Part shown: positions 16,725 to 26,149 of the stretch, piece by piece
How the letters are laid out: every line of letters begins with the position of its first letter
Position numbering within the stretch: position 1 is the first letter of the stretch
Origin: Roseiarcus sp963833955
Lineage (GTDB): Bacteria > Pseudomonadota > Alphaproteobacteria > Rhizobiales > Beijerinckiaceae
DNA: 64,000 nt
Direction: 5' to 3'
Assembly: GCA_963833955.1 (NCBI GenBank)
Contig: CAWHZY010000003.1
Location: 1 to 64,000 of the forward strand
Notes under the pieces: generated by a model
The model's input: the letters and a program-made list of their open reading frames with translations, nothing else
Database searches by the model: none
What the model was told of the DNA's origin: nothing
Made by a program: the position numbers and the translations under genes

Positions 16725-18118
16725 GTGGCGGAAACGCTTGAGGCCCTCGCGGCCGAACTTGAGAACGGCCAGGCCTCGTCAGTGGGACTCGTCGAGCGGA
16801 CGTTTCAGCGCATCGAGACCTTCGATTCCCGTCTGAACAGCTTCGTCGCCCTTGATCGTTCAGGAGCGCTTGCCGCGGCGAACGACAGTGATGCGCGTCG
16901 CTCGCGGGGCGAGGCTCATTCGCGGCTCGACGGCATTCCGATCTCGGTCAAGGACAACCTCCATGTCGCGGGCTTTCCAACGACATGGGGAAGCCGCGCG
17001 CTCAAGGACTACCGGCCAGCGAAGGACGAACTGCCCGTGGCGCGGCTCAGGCAGGCGGGAATGATCGTCATTGGCAAAACGAACGCGCCGGAGTTCACGC
17101 TCGAGGGCTATACGCGCAACGATTTGTTCGGCGTCACGCGCAACCCATGGGATCCCGAACTCACGCCTGGAGGCTCGAGCGGCGGCGCGGCGGCGAGCGT
17201 TGCGGCGGGTTTTGTCCCCGCCGCGCTCGGCACGGATGGCGGCGGCTCGATCCGGCGCCCCGCCTGTCATACTGGCCTTGTCGGCTACAAGCCATCGATC
17301 GGCCGCTGGCCGCGCGCCGACGGATTGCCGGCAATTCTTACAGATTTCGAGACCGTCGGATCGCTCGCGAGGACGGTCGAGGACACGCTGCTGCTTGACG
17401 CGATCTTGCGCGGCCCCGATCCGCGCGACTGGCGCTCGTCCTTTGCGCCGGCGCGGCGCCGGCTTGGCCAGCGAAGACACTGCGCATCCTCTATGTCCCG
17501 CGCTTTGGCGCCGCGCCTGTCGATCCCGAGGTCGCGTCTCAAGTCGCGGCGTTTGCCCGCAGTCTGTCGTCGATGGGACATGACGTTCGCGAAGGCGAAG
17601 TTTTCTTCGATCTCGAGATCGCGGCGCGGGTCTGGCATGTCGTCTCGCGCGCGGGCGTCGCCTGGCTCATGGCTGACAATCCGGCTTATGAGAAACTTGC
17701 CGGCGCCTCCGCGCGCGCAATGGCGGAGGATGGAAGGAAAGTGTCCGGCGCAGACTATCTTGGCGCGCTCGAGGCTGTGTCCGCGATCCGGCGACGGATC
17801 GCCGAACTGTTTCAAGGCGTCGATCTGGTTCTGACGCCGACGGCCGCGGCGCTGCCATGGGCCGCCGAAACGCCCTATCCGGATCGTATCGACGGCAAGG
17901 CCGCCGGGCCGCGCGACCATGCGATCTTCACCGGCTGGGTGAATATTGCGGGCGTCCCCGCCATCAACATTCCGATCGGTCTATCGCGCTCCGGGTTGCC
18001 GATCGGCGCGCATCTCGCTTCCGCCTTTGGTGCTGACGATCAGCTTCTCGCTTTTGCCCGCGAGGTCGCGCGCGCCAATCCTCTTCCATCGCTTCCCGAG
18101 CTCGAGGCCGCGCTATGA
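16725..18118 (+). pseudogene. Amidase-signature hydrolase, frameshifted near 17455
   Basis: Hydrolyses an amide or ureide bond. The Ser-cisSer-Lys triad is visible: Lys76 in ISVKDN, Ser151 in GGSSGGAAAS and Ser175 in GTDGGGSIRRPA. GTG 16725 follows GAGGTG. The frame breaks in a GCGCCGGCGCGGCGCC stretch near 17455, resuming with TLRILYVPRFGAAPVDPEV and ending GLPIGAHLASAFGADDQLL at TGA 18116. Placed after the ring-opening enzyme and importer, a ureidomalonase- or biuret-hydrolase-like step is a sensible guess. Corrected length about 464 residues is normal. Confidence 0.85.
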
Positions 18119-19320
18119 ACACCCGTTCTCCGGGCCGCCACTTTTTGCAAATTCCCGGCCCGACGGATGTGCCGGGCCGCGTGCTGCGCGCGATCTCGGA
18201 GCCCACGATCGACCATCGCGGTCCCGACTTCGCCGGGCTCGGACGTTCGGTCCTGACCGGCCTCAAGCGCGTCTTCCAGACGAACGGCCCCGTGGTCATC
18301 TTTCCCGCGTCCGGCACCGGCGCGTGGGAAGCCGCGCTCGTCAACACGCTCTCGCCGGGCGATGCGGTCGTGATGTCGCAAACCGGCTGGTTCGCTTCGC
18401 TTTGGAGCGAAATGGCGAAGCGCCTCGGGCTCGAGCCGATCCTTCTCGAGACCGACTGGCGACGCGGCGCCGACCCTGCCGCGATCGAGGCTGCGCTGAA
18501 AGCCGACAAAGACGGCCGGATCCGCGCGGTCTGCGTCGTTCATAACGAGACCTCGACCGGCTGCGTCAGTCCTGTTCCCGCCGTCCGCCGGGCGATCGAC
18601 AGGATCGGACATCCCGCGCTGCTGCTCGTCGACACGATCTCGTCGCTCGCTTCGATCGACTATCGGCACGACGAGTGGGGCGTCGACGTCACGGTCGCCG
18701 GGAGCCAGAAGGGGCTGATGCTCCCGCCGGGGCTGTCCTTCAACGCCGTCAGCGCGCGCGCGTTGGAGGCCTCAAGGACGGCGAAGCTGGTCCGCTCCTA
18801 TTGGGACTGGCGGCCGATGCTCGAAGCCAATTCCGGGTTCTATTTCCCCTATACGCCCGCCACGAATCTTCTGCGCGGCTTGCAGGAGGCGCTGGCGATG
18901 CTTGACGAAGAGGGCTTGCCAAACGTTTTCGCGCGCCACGAGCGTCATGGCGCAGCGACTCGAGCGGCCGTGGAGGCTTGGGGACAGGCGGGCGCGGTCG
19001 AATTGCAGTGCCTTGAGCCGAGCGACTACTCATCGTCGCTGACGGCCGTTCGCCTCGCCGAGGGTCACAGCGCCGACGCTTTGCGCGCGCTGATTTTGCG
19101 CCGGTTCAACATGAGCCTCGGCAACGGTCTCGGGATTCTCAAGGACCGCGTTTTTCGCATCGGCCATCTCGGCGACATCAACGACCTCACCCTGCTCGGC
19201 GCCATATCGGGCGTGGAGATGGGACTGAAGCTCGCCGGCGTGCCGATCGGAAGCGGCGGCGTCGACGCGGCGATGGCGGTGTTGATGGCGGAAGGGGAAA
19301 GCAGCTCAGGGCGCGGCTAG
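18115..19320 (+). CDS. Class V aminotransferase (serine- or ureidoglycine-glyoxylate type)
   Basis: PLP enzyme of 401 residues transferring an amino group to glyoxylate. HFLQIPGPTDVPGRVLRA, IDHRGPDFAGLG, FPASGTGAWEAALVNTLSPGD and HNETSTG are hallmarks of the alanine/serine-glyoxylate group, which includes ureidoglycine-glyoxylate aminotransferase (PucG). The PLP lysine is Lys199 in AGSQKGLMLPPG. ATG 18115 overlaps the amidase stop. With ureide enzymes around, ureidoglycine is a plausible donor; serine is the alternative. Confidence 0.87.
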   Translation: MNTRSPGRHFLQIPGPTDVPGRVLRAISEPTIDHRGPDFAGLGRSVLTGLKRVFQTNGPVVIFPASGTGAWEAALVNTLSPGDAVVMSQTGWFASLWSEMAKRLGLEPILLETDWRRGADPAAIEAALKADKDGRIRAVCVVHNETSTGCVSPVPAVRRAIDRIGHPALLLVDTISSLASIDYRHDEWGVDVTVAGSQKGLMLPPGLSFNAVSARALEASRTAKLVRSYWDWRPMLEANSGFYFPYTPATNLLRGLQEALAMLDEEGLPNVFARHERHGAATRAAVEAWGQAGAVELQCLEPSDYSSSLTAVRLAEGHSADALRALILRRFNMSLGNGLGILKDRVFRIGHLGDINDLTLLGAISGVEMGLKLAGVPIGSGGVDAAMAVLMAEGESSSGRG

Positions 19321-19360
19321 CGGGCGGGCGGTACGCGCGGCGCTCGGCGTAAAATCGAGA

Positions 19361-19398
19361 AACAATTTCTTGCCATTCGTGCGCTGATGTTCTATGTT
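19361..19398 (+). promoter_or_regulatory. Sigma-70-like promoter with AACAATTTCTTGCCA block (copy A)
   Basis: AACAATTTCTTGCCA is followed by 17 bases and TATGTT, giving a -35 TTGCCA (19370-19375) and -10 TATGTT (19393-19398). The same 15-base block with the same spacing recurs at 37891. Downstream is an inverted repeat TCGACA/TGTCGA (19404-19421). No gene starts within 300 bases on this strand, so a small RNA or an orphan promoter is possible. Confidence 0.45.
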
Positions 19399-19463
19399 TG
19401 TTCTCGACAGTGGATTGTCGAATGACGTCAGGGTGAGTGGCCGTAGCTTGCAACGGATGTTTC

Positions 19464-19597
19464 CGCCATCGCGAAGAGCGAAGCGACGCGGCGATCCAGG
19501 GGTCGCGGGGAGCGCTACGTTGCCCTGGATTGCTTCGCCATAGCCCGTCCAGAAGGACGGGCGTCTTTCGACGCCCTAGGGCTCGCAATGACGATCG
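19464..19597. repeat. Palindromic repeat with a second palindrome nested in one arm
   Basis: The left arm (about 19466-19502) reads GCGAAGAGCGAAGCGACG then GCGATCCAGGG; the right arm starts CCCTGGATTGCTTCGCC (19523-19539) and ends GCTCGCAATGACGATCG (about 19580-19596). Between the two right-arm parts sits an independent unit, TAGCCCGTCC-AGAA-GGACGGGC then GTC-TTTC-GACGCCC (19540-19578). The outer repeat is the kind common in rhizobial intergenic DNA. The 19321-19715 gap otherwise holds only the promoter-like site at 19361. Confidence 0.7.
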
Positions 19598-19715
19598 TGG
19601 TTCGAGGCGAATGTACTTTATGCCAAGGCAAAGCGGACGCGCGAAAGCGCAGCTAAGGCCTTGAAATAATTCACCTGCGTAAACTTGTGCGCGACGTGCT
19701 CGCGGGTCGGCCTCA

Positions 19716-20944
19716 TCAAGCGCCTTTAAGCGCGATCTCCTCCGCCGCATCGGCAAGAGCCTGGCAGCCGAGCACGATGTCGGCCTCGCTCGTATCCTCG
19801 GTCCAGTGGTGGCTCACGCCTCTGATGCTGGGCACGAACAGCATCGCCGCGGGGAGCTTTCGCGCCAGGATCTGCGCATCGTGCCCGGCGCCGCTCGGCA
19901 TCGAGATGAACGCGCCCGGCGCATGCCTTTCAGCGGCGCGGCTCAATGCGTCCTGAAACGTCTGCGACATGAGCACGGGGCTGACGGTCCAAAGGTCTCC
20001 ATCGTGACCGCGCAAGGGCCCGCCGAATTGGCATGCGTGACGAGGGCAAGGAGCGTGTCCTCGAAGCGCTGCAATTGCGCGGCCTCGAGGTCGCGGACCT
20101 GAAACATCATCTCCGCGCGCCCGGGAACGATGCTGGGCTGGCCCGGCTCGAGGCGGATCGCGCCGATGGTCCAGACGCTGCGAGGTCCTGCGATCCGAGG
20201 AAAACGGTCCGCGATCGCCGCGGACAGTTTGACGAGCGCGACGCCGGCGTCCTTTCGCTTGACCATGCGTGTCGTGCCCGCATGATTGGCCTCGCCGACG
20301 AACACGATGCGATATTGCCGGATGCCGACGATGCCGGTGACGATGCCGAGACGCAACCCCGCTTCATCGAGGGTGTCACCCTGTTCGATATGCGCTTCGA
20401 GATAGCCGATGGTATCCGAGGCCACGATTGTCTCGCGCCTGGTCTCTGCGAGGCCTGCGTTTGCCAGCGCCTCGCGCAGAGGCGTTCCGTCGTTGTGGTC
20501 GCGCGCCTTGTCGATCTCCTCATCCGTGACGTCGCCGATGAACGAGCGGCTGCCAAGAAACGAGCCGAAGTGTCCTTCCTCGTCCGCCCAGGAGGCGACG
20601 TCGATCGCGGCGCCAGCCATGCGGGTGTCTTCGCTGAACGCGCGCGCGACTTCGAGGCCGTAGATGACGCCAAGCGCCCCATCGAGCCAGCCCGCATGGT
20701 TCTGGGATTCGGTGTGCGAGCCAATCAGGAGCTTGGGCCCTGTCGCGCGCGAACGGCCGAGCACGTTGCCGATTTCGTCGATCGACGCATCGAGACCTGC
20801 GTCGGCAAAACGTCCGGCGAGCCAGCGGCGGGCCTCGATGTCCTGTGGTGAAAACGTCGGTCGATGCACGCCACTCTTGTAGGCGCCGAACTCGGCCAGG
20901 CGGCGAAGGTCGGCGAGCAATCGGGCGCCGTTGATCTGAGGCAT
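19716..20944 (-). pseudogene. Zn-dependent amidohydrolase (allantoate / N-carbamoyl-amino-acid type), frameshifted near 20010
   Basis: M20-superfamily enzyme related to AllC, HyuC and beta-ureidopropionase, removing a carbamoyl group with release of ammonia and CO2. Metal ligands are visible: His77 and Asp88 in GSHTESQNHAGWLDGALG, the Glu pair 122-123 in WADEEGHFGSFLGSR, HIEQGDTL, and His in SGAGHDAQILA. NHAGTTRM is the substrate-domain signature. The frame breaks near 20010 between VTMETFGP and PVLMSQTFQDALSRAAE. The position of the first motif's Asp is Glu (SHTES), a variation worth noting. Last gene of the hyu operon. Confidence 0.84.
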
Positions 20945-20953
20945 CGGGCTCGT

Positions 20954-21937
20954 TCAGCTCGGGTTGACGGCGAGGATGAGTTTGCCCGCGACCTGGCGCG
21001 AGGCGAGGCGATCGAGCATCGCGCCCGCTTCGTTGAAGGGGAACGTCTCTTCAAGCGGGACTTTCAGGCTCCCATCCATGATCCCGCCCACGACCGCGTC
21101 GATCGACTGGCCCCAGGGTCGGGAAGAGAAGTCGGCGTGGCCGAGGTGGAAGCGGGTGAAGGTGAGCGACTTCGCCACCAGTCTTTCCCAGAGATTGGGA
21201 AACGGCCGGCCTTCGGCCTCGCCGAAGCTCACGACATGACCAAGCTTGCGGATGGTCGAGAAGCTGCGGTCGAGGATGCTGGCGCCTGTCGAATCCAGCA
21301 CCTTGTCGACGCCCCTGCCGCTGGTGAAGCGCGCCGCGGCCTCGACGAAATCCTCGTCCTCCCGGTTCACGACCTTCGCCGCGCCATACGCCAGCGCGCG
21401 CGCCTCCTTGCCTTTCGTGCCCACGGTTCCGATGACGGTCGCGCCGTCGCGCACGGCGAGTTGGGTCGCGAACAGGCCGACGCCACCGCCGATGGCGTGG
21501 ATGAGAATGACGTCGCCCCGCTTGGTCACGCTGACGTTGTGGAGCAGATGCCACGCGGTCAGCCCCTGGATGGGAAAGGCCGCCGCGACATCGAGCCCCA
21601 TGTCACTCGGGATCGGGATCAGACGTTCGACCCGGGCCACGCACTGATCGGCGAAGCCGCCCGCTTCCTCCAGGAAGGCTGCGATGCGGTCGCCGACCTT
21701 CGGGCCGGTGACGCCCGGTCCGAGCGCTGCGATCCGCCCGGAGACCTCGAGGCCGCCGACGATCGGGTAGCCTTTCGGATGGGGATAGGTTCCGCTGACG
21801 ATCATCGTGTCGGCGAAATTGCAGCCGCAATAGGCGACGTCGATGAGCACCTCGCCGGGACCGGGTGTCGGCTGCGGCGCTTCGCCTATTCTCAGGTTCC
21901 CCTTCACGCCGGGAGCGTCGATGATGATTGCGCGCAA
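20954..21937 (-). CDS. Quinone-oxidoreductase-like alcohol dehydrogenase (MDR superfamily)
   Basis: NADPH-dependent medium-chain reductase, 327 residues. LRAIIIDAPGVKGNLRIGE, GPGEVLIDVAYCGCNFADTM, PIVGGLEVSGRIAALGPGV and the Rossmann GGGVGLFATQLA are typical of the quinone reductase/enoyl reductase branch; structural zinc cysteines are absent. I chose TTG 21937, 12 bases after the HyuB stop with AGGA upstream; no ATG fits the N-terminus, though the frame stays open to 22357. It sits between HyuB and the carbamoylase; its part in the pathway is unclear. Confidence 0.82.
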   Translation of the reverse strand: MRAIIIDAPGVKGNLRIGEAPQPTPGPGEVLIDVAYCGCNFADTMIVSGTYPHPKGYPIVGGLEVSGRIAALGPGVTGPKVGDRIAAFLEEAGGFADQCVARVERLIPIPSDMGLDVAAAFPIQGLTAWHLLHNVSVTKRGDVILIHAIGGGVGLFATQLAVRDGATVIGTVGTKGKEARALAYGAAKVVNREDEDFVEAAARFTSGRGVDKVLDSTGASILDRSFSTIRKLGHVVSFGEAEGRPFPNLWERLVAKSLTFTRFHLGHADFSSRPWGQSIDAVVGGIMDGSLKVPLEETFPFNEAGAMLDRLASRQVAGKLILAVNPS

Positions 21938-21948
21938 GGCCGGCGGTC

Positions 21949-23754
21949 CTATGGCTTCGCAGCCGCGCTCTCCCGGAGCGCCCCGGTCGCGGCCGCGTCG
22001 AGCGCTTTGCCACGGATGACGACGCCATAGTCCGTTCGCGCCTGCGCCACGGAGATATAGCCGTCGAGCATGTCGCTCAGCACCGCGTCGGGATCCCGTT
22101 CGAACGGATCGCCGTAGCCGCCGCCGTTCGGTCCGGTCGCGACCAACCGGTCGCCTCGGTTTGCCGCGCGATAGGGGACTTTCGACGGGAGAGCGGCTTC
22201 CTCGCCCGTCGCCGTGACCAGCGACAATGCTGCGGTCGAGCCGTCTTCGCCGCCCGCGAATCCCCACGGGCGATATTTGTGTCCCTCGCCCTCGACCGAA
22301 AAGGCGCCGTCGGACAGAAAGGCGAATTCGCGCACCGAGCCGACGCCGCCTCGCCATTCGCCTTTCGCAGGCGACAGATCACGCAACTCGTATCGGTTGA
22401 CGCGAAGCGGCAGATGCAACTCGATATCTTCGATCGGATTGTTCCGCGTGTTGGCGTAAAGGGTGTCGACCGCGTCCATGCCGTCGATGCCCTGTCGTCC
22501 GCCGTAGCTTCCTTCGAGGATCTCCATCTGCACCCAGTGGCGGCCCTCGTGGAGCCCGGTGAAGGCGACACAGCGAAGATTGCCGATGCCGGCGCTCACC
22601 TGTCCGGGGACGCATTGCGCGAGCGCCTTCATGACGGTGTCGGCGAGCGCGTTTCCGGGACAGAAGCGCGCGATCACGGGCGCGGGGAAATTGGGATTCG
22701 CGAGCGTTCCTTTCGGCGCGACAATGTGGATCGGGCGCGTCAGCCCCATGTTCTGCGGCACGTTTCCATACACCACGCTATCAAGAAGGATGGAGCGGAG
22801 GGTCAGCCAGATCGCGCAATCAACCGTCCCTTCGAGCGGCATGTTGATCGGCCGATCGTCGACCTGCGGCGCGGTGCCGGTCAGATCGACGGTCATCTCA
22901 TCCCCGCGCACCTTCAGCGTCGCCTTGATCTTGAGATCGCGGCGTTTCGCCTCCGGGTCGTCCAGGAAACCGTCGATCGTCGTCTCGGCCGCGTAATCGC
23001 CGTCCGGCAGGGCGCGGATCGCCGCGCGCATCAGACGCTCGGAATAATCCATGAGATCCTGGTAGGCGAGCATCAGGGTCTCGAGCCCATACTGCCGCAC
23101 CAGCGCGAGAAACCGTTCGGCGCCGATCTCCGCCGCCTTGATCTGCGCCTCCATGTCGCCGACGACAAGATCGGAGGCCCGGATGTTGTCGCGCAGGAGT
23201 TGCCACACCGCACGGTTCGAGCGCCCTTCCTCGATGATCTTGATTGCCTTGAATTGGAGGCCCTCCGCGTAGGCGTCGACGGCGCTGACGATGCCCGCGC
23301 TGCCTGGAGTTGAGGCGCCGATGTCCAAATGATGGGCAGTCGTGACCGAGAAGCCGATCAGCTGCTCGTCAAGAAAGACCGGCACGCAAAAGGCGACGTC
23401 CGGCCCGTGCGAGGCGCCCCCATAAGCGTCGTTGTGCATGATGACGTCGCCCGGGCGGATCGATTCGCCGCGCCGCTCGAGCTCCTTCCGGATCCCTCGG
23501 ATATAGCCGGGAATTGGACCTGACTGGAGCGGGGTGCTCATCTTGCACTCGCAAAGCTGGCCGCCCTCGGCGTCGGTCAGCGCGGCGCCGAAATCCTCGG
23601 ATTCCCGGATAATGCTGGAATAGGCCATGCGCATCAGCTTGTGACCCATCTCGATCGCGATGTTTTCAAGCGCGCCGAAAATGATCGCTGCCGTCACCGG
23701 ATTGACCCGGGTCGCAGTTTTGGCCTCGGCGGCCAAAGCTGAATGAACAGTCAT
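21949..23754 (-). CDS. hyuB: Hydantoinase B / oxoprolinase family subunit
   Basis: Beta subunit of an ATP-dependent amidohydrolase or carboxylase (N-methylhydantoinase, 5-oxoprolinase, acetone/acetophenone carboxylase family). 601 residues, usual length. GHKLMRMAYSSIIRESEDFG, PGDVIMHNDAYGGASHGPD, TAHHLDIGASTPGSAGIVS and NNPIEDIELHLPLRV are conserved. ATG 23754 overlaps the HyuA stop. With a carbamoylase in the operon, a hydantoin-type substrate is favoured over ketone carboxylation. Confidence 0.92.
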   Translation of the reverse strand: MTVHSALAAEAKTATRVNPVTAAIIFGALENIAIEMGHKLMRMAYSSIIRESEDFGAALTDAEGGQLCECKMSTPLQSGPIPGYIRGIRKELERRGESIRPGDVIMHNDAYGGASHGPDVAFCVPVFLDEQLIGFSVTTAHHLDIGASTPGSAGIVSAVDAYAEGLQFKAIKIIEEGRSNRAVWQLLRDNIRASDLVVGDMEAQIKAAEIGAERFLALVRQYGLETLMLAYQDLMDYSERLMRAAIRALPDGDYAAETTIDGFLDDPEAKRRDLKIKATLKVRGDEMTVDLTGTAPQVDDRPINMPLEGTVDCAIWLTLRSILLDSVVYGNVPQNMGLTRPIHIVAPKGTLANPNFPAPVIARFCPGNALADTVMKALAQCVPGQVSAGIGNLRCVAFTGLHEGRHWVQMEILEGSYGGRQGIDGMDAVDTLYANTRNNPIEDIELHLPLRVNRYELRDLSPAKGEWRGGVGSVREFAFLSDGAFSVEGEGHKYRPWGFAGGEDGSTAALSLVTATGEEAALPSKVPYRAANRGDRLVATGPNGGGYGDPFERDPDAVLSDMLDGYISVAQARTDYGVVIRGKALDAAATGALRESAAAKP

Positions 23755-25830
23755 TGCGATCCTCCGAGCTTGATGACGATATTGCCGGTCCAGTCGACGC
23801 GCGCATTTGCGCCGGGCGGAACGAGCGTGGTGCTGTCCGTCTGCAAGATGACGGCGGGACCGGGAAAGGTCTCCTCGACCGGAAGCTCGCTGCGCCGATA
23901 GAAGGGCGTCTCAAAGCTCTGAAGCTCACCGCTCACGCGAAACAAGCAAGGACTGACGCGTATCCTCGCTTTTTCCAGCGAACCGGACCGCGGCGTCTTC
24001 ATCGCGCGCAGCTTCGGAACGCGGCCGACGCCGCTCACGCGAACGTTCACGATCTCAATCGGACTTGCCTCGAACGCGCGCCCGTATTCGGCGGTATGCG
24101 CCGCGTGGAACGCCTTCCACGCCTCAGGGAGCGTTTCTTCGGTGATCTCGCCATCGGGCAGGGGAACGCGCAGCTCATAGCCTTGCCCGACATAACGAAA
24201 ATCGCCAGCGCGGGAGAAGGTCACTTCGGCGAGCGGAATGTGGTCCGCCTCAAACTGCGCCGCGAGGCCAGCCTGCATTTCGGCGAGGCTCTTGTTGAGT
24301 TTCTTGAGATCAACCGCGCCGCTGACCTGAAACTCCGTCTGGACGGAATCATATTTGAAATCGGTCGTGAGAAGCCCCATGGCGGATGTGATTCCGGGGT
24401 AGGGCGGAATGATCACCTCCGGAATGTCGAGGACGGCGGCGACCTCGGCGCCCTGCAGCGGACCGGCGCCGCCGAAAGCGACGAGCGAAAAGCCGCGTGG
24501 ATCGATGCCCTTCTGGATTGTCCGGGAGCGAATGGCGTTCGCCATGTTGGCGTTGATCACGCTGAGAATGCCCTCCGCCGCCTCCCCGAGACTGAGGCCG
24601 AGCCTGGTTGCGAGCGAACCTACAGCCCGGCGCGCCGCTTCCGCGTCGAGCTTCATTCCCCCGCCGAGGAAGTCGTCCGCGTCGAGCCGGCCGAGGACGA
24701 GATTGGCGTCGGTCACAGTCGGTTCCTCGCCACCCATTCCGTACGCCGCGGGTCCGGGAACGGCGCCCGCGCTGCGCGGCCCAACCCGAAACGCCCCGCC
24801 GTGGTCGATATAAGCGATGGAGCCGCCGCCCGCGCCGATGGTGTGGATGTCGATCATGGGCGCAAGCAGCGGGAAGCCGGCGATCGATGTCGAGCGCGCG
24901 TCCGTCTCCGTCAGCCGGCCATCAACGATGATGCCGATGTCCGCGCTCGTTCCGCCGATGTCGAAGGTAATCAGCTTGCGTCGCTCAGCCAGCCCGCCGA
25001 TCCAGGCTCCCGCGAGCACGCCCGCCGCCAACCCGGAAAGCAGCGTCAGCGTCGGCTTTTCCGACACCATGCCCGCGGTCGCCACGCCCCCGTTCGAGGC
25101 CATGATTCTGAGATCGGCGGTCAGCCCCGCGCTCTTCAGCGACTGGTCGAGATGAGTGATGTAGGTCCGGACCTTCGGCCCGATGAAAGCCGCCAAAGCG
25201 GCGGTCGTGAACCGCTCGAACTCACGAAATTGCGGGGAGACGAAGGACGACGTCGTGACGAAGGCGTCGGGCAGAATTTCGGACACGATCGCCTTGGCGC
25301 GGTCCTCATGCGCAGGGTTGAGATAGGAGAACAGAAAGCAGATCGCCACGGATTCCACGCCGGCGTCGCGAAGGGCGAGGGCCGCGCCGCGCACGCGTTC
25401 TTCGTCCAGAGGCTCGAGTTCATGGCCCTGCGGCGGCGCCAGACGTCCGGGAACCACCATGCGATTGCGCCGCTTGATCAGCGGGCGATTTTGCCACGGC
25501 AGCTCTTGCCGGATCGAATAATGCTCGACCCGCTGATGACGTCCGATATGCAGAACGTCGCGGAAGCCTTCATTGGTGATCATGCCCGCATTCGCCCCCT
25601 TGTCCTCGAGGACGGCGTTGGTCGCGGTCGTGGTCGCATGAAAGACGAGGTCGATCTCGTCCGGGCTTGCGCCCAGCCGTTGCGAGGAGACCCTCGATGC
25701 CCTTCATGACGCCGTCCGAGGGATCCTGCGGCGTGGTCGGAACCTTGTGGATGGCCATGGCGCCGGTGTCGAGGTCGGAGAAAATGAGGTCGGTAAACGT
25801 GCCTCCGACATCGACGCCAATCACCTTCAT
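23751..25830 (-). pseudogene. hyuA: Hydantoinase A / oxoprolinase family subunit, frameshifted near 25680
   Basis: ATP-binding subunit of the hydantoinase pair. ATG 25830 starts MKVIGVDVGGTFTDLIF, the actin-fold phosphate-1 motif. The frame breaks near 25680 after GIEGLLATAG and resumes with DEIDLVFHATTTATNAVLED and GMITNEGFRDVLHIGRH. TFDIGGTSADIGII (phosphate-2), IDIHTIGAGGGSIAYID and FSLVAFGGAGPLQG (adenosine motif) follow. Corrected length about 693 residues fits. First gene of a four-gene minus-strand operon, divergent from an ABC importer. Confidence 0.88.
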
Positions 25831-25974
25831 GAGTCGCGAACCCCGAGTGTAAGGATCGTCATGTCTGCGAACCCGCACAGCCACGCCGTGAGATGATCAG
25901 AGCGGCCTCGCTCGTCGTGGCAGCGACGAACCACAAATCGACGATGCAGCAATCGGCCACATCCGACTTCCTCG

Positions 25975-25990
25975 TGCAAGACGCTTGCCG
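25975..25990 (-). promoter_or_regulatory. Candidate sigma-54 promoter of the hyu operon
   Basis: On the minus strand CGGCAAGCGTCTTGCA fits TGGCACG-N4-TTGCW with two mismatches and correct 10-base spacing. The start would be near 25963, about 130 bases before HyuA. Confidence 0.42.
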
Positions 25991-26057
25991 TCCCCAGGGG
26001 AGCAATGCAAGTTTGCACAATGCGAAGGCTTGTGATCGAGCGGAGGCTGCGAGCTCC

Positions 26058-26073
26058 CGGCATGACGTTTGCT
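26058..26073 (+). promoter_or_regulatory. Candidate sigma-54 promoter of the importer at 26150
   Basis: CGGCATGACGTTTGCT matches TGGCAYG-N4-TTGCT except for the first base, with GG and GC 10 apart. Predicted start near 26084, about 65 bases before ATG 26150. Confidence 0.6.
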
Positions 26074-26149
26074 TTGTCCGCGATGGCGTTGGGGGCTTCG
26101 CCATTGCGATCGTGCCGCGATTCCGCGGCTTCTGCAACGGAGACTTGAA

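Larger units (their letters stand above)
25831..26149. other. Divergent control region between hyu operon and ABC importer
   Basis: 319 bases with no gene. It holds a candidate sigma-54 promoter for each side, at 25975-25990 (minus) and 26058-26073 (plus). The words GCAATGCAAGTTTGCACAA near 26003-26021 give a TGCAA/TTGCA inverted repeat that may be a regulator site. Confidence 0.5.

Noticed and set aside
19540..19578. Double hairpin as a rho-independent terminator of the aminotransferase gene
   Set aside because: It is over 200 bases past the stop, has no T-run and is nested in a known type of intergenic repeat.
23754..25709. A 651-codon plus-strand frame opposite HyuA
   Set aside because: Same antisense artefact; the minus strand encodes clear HyuA motifs.
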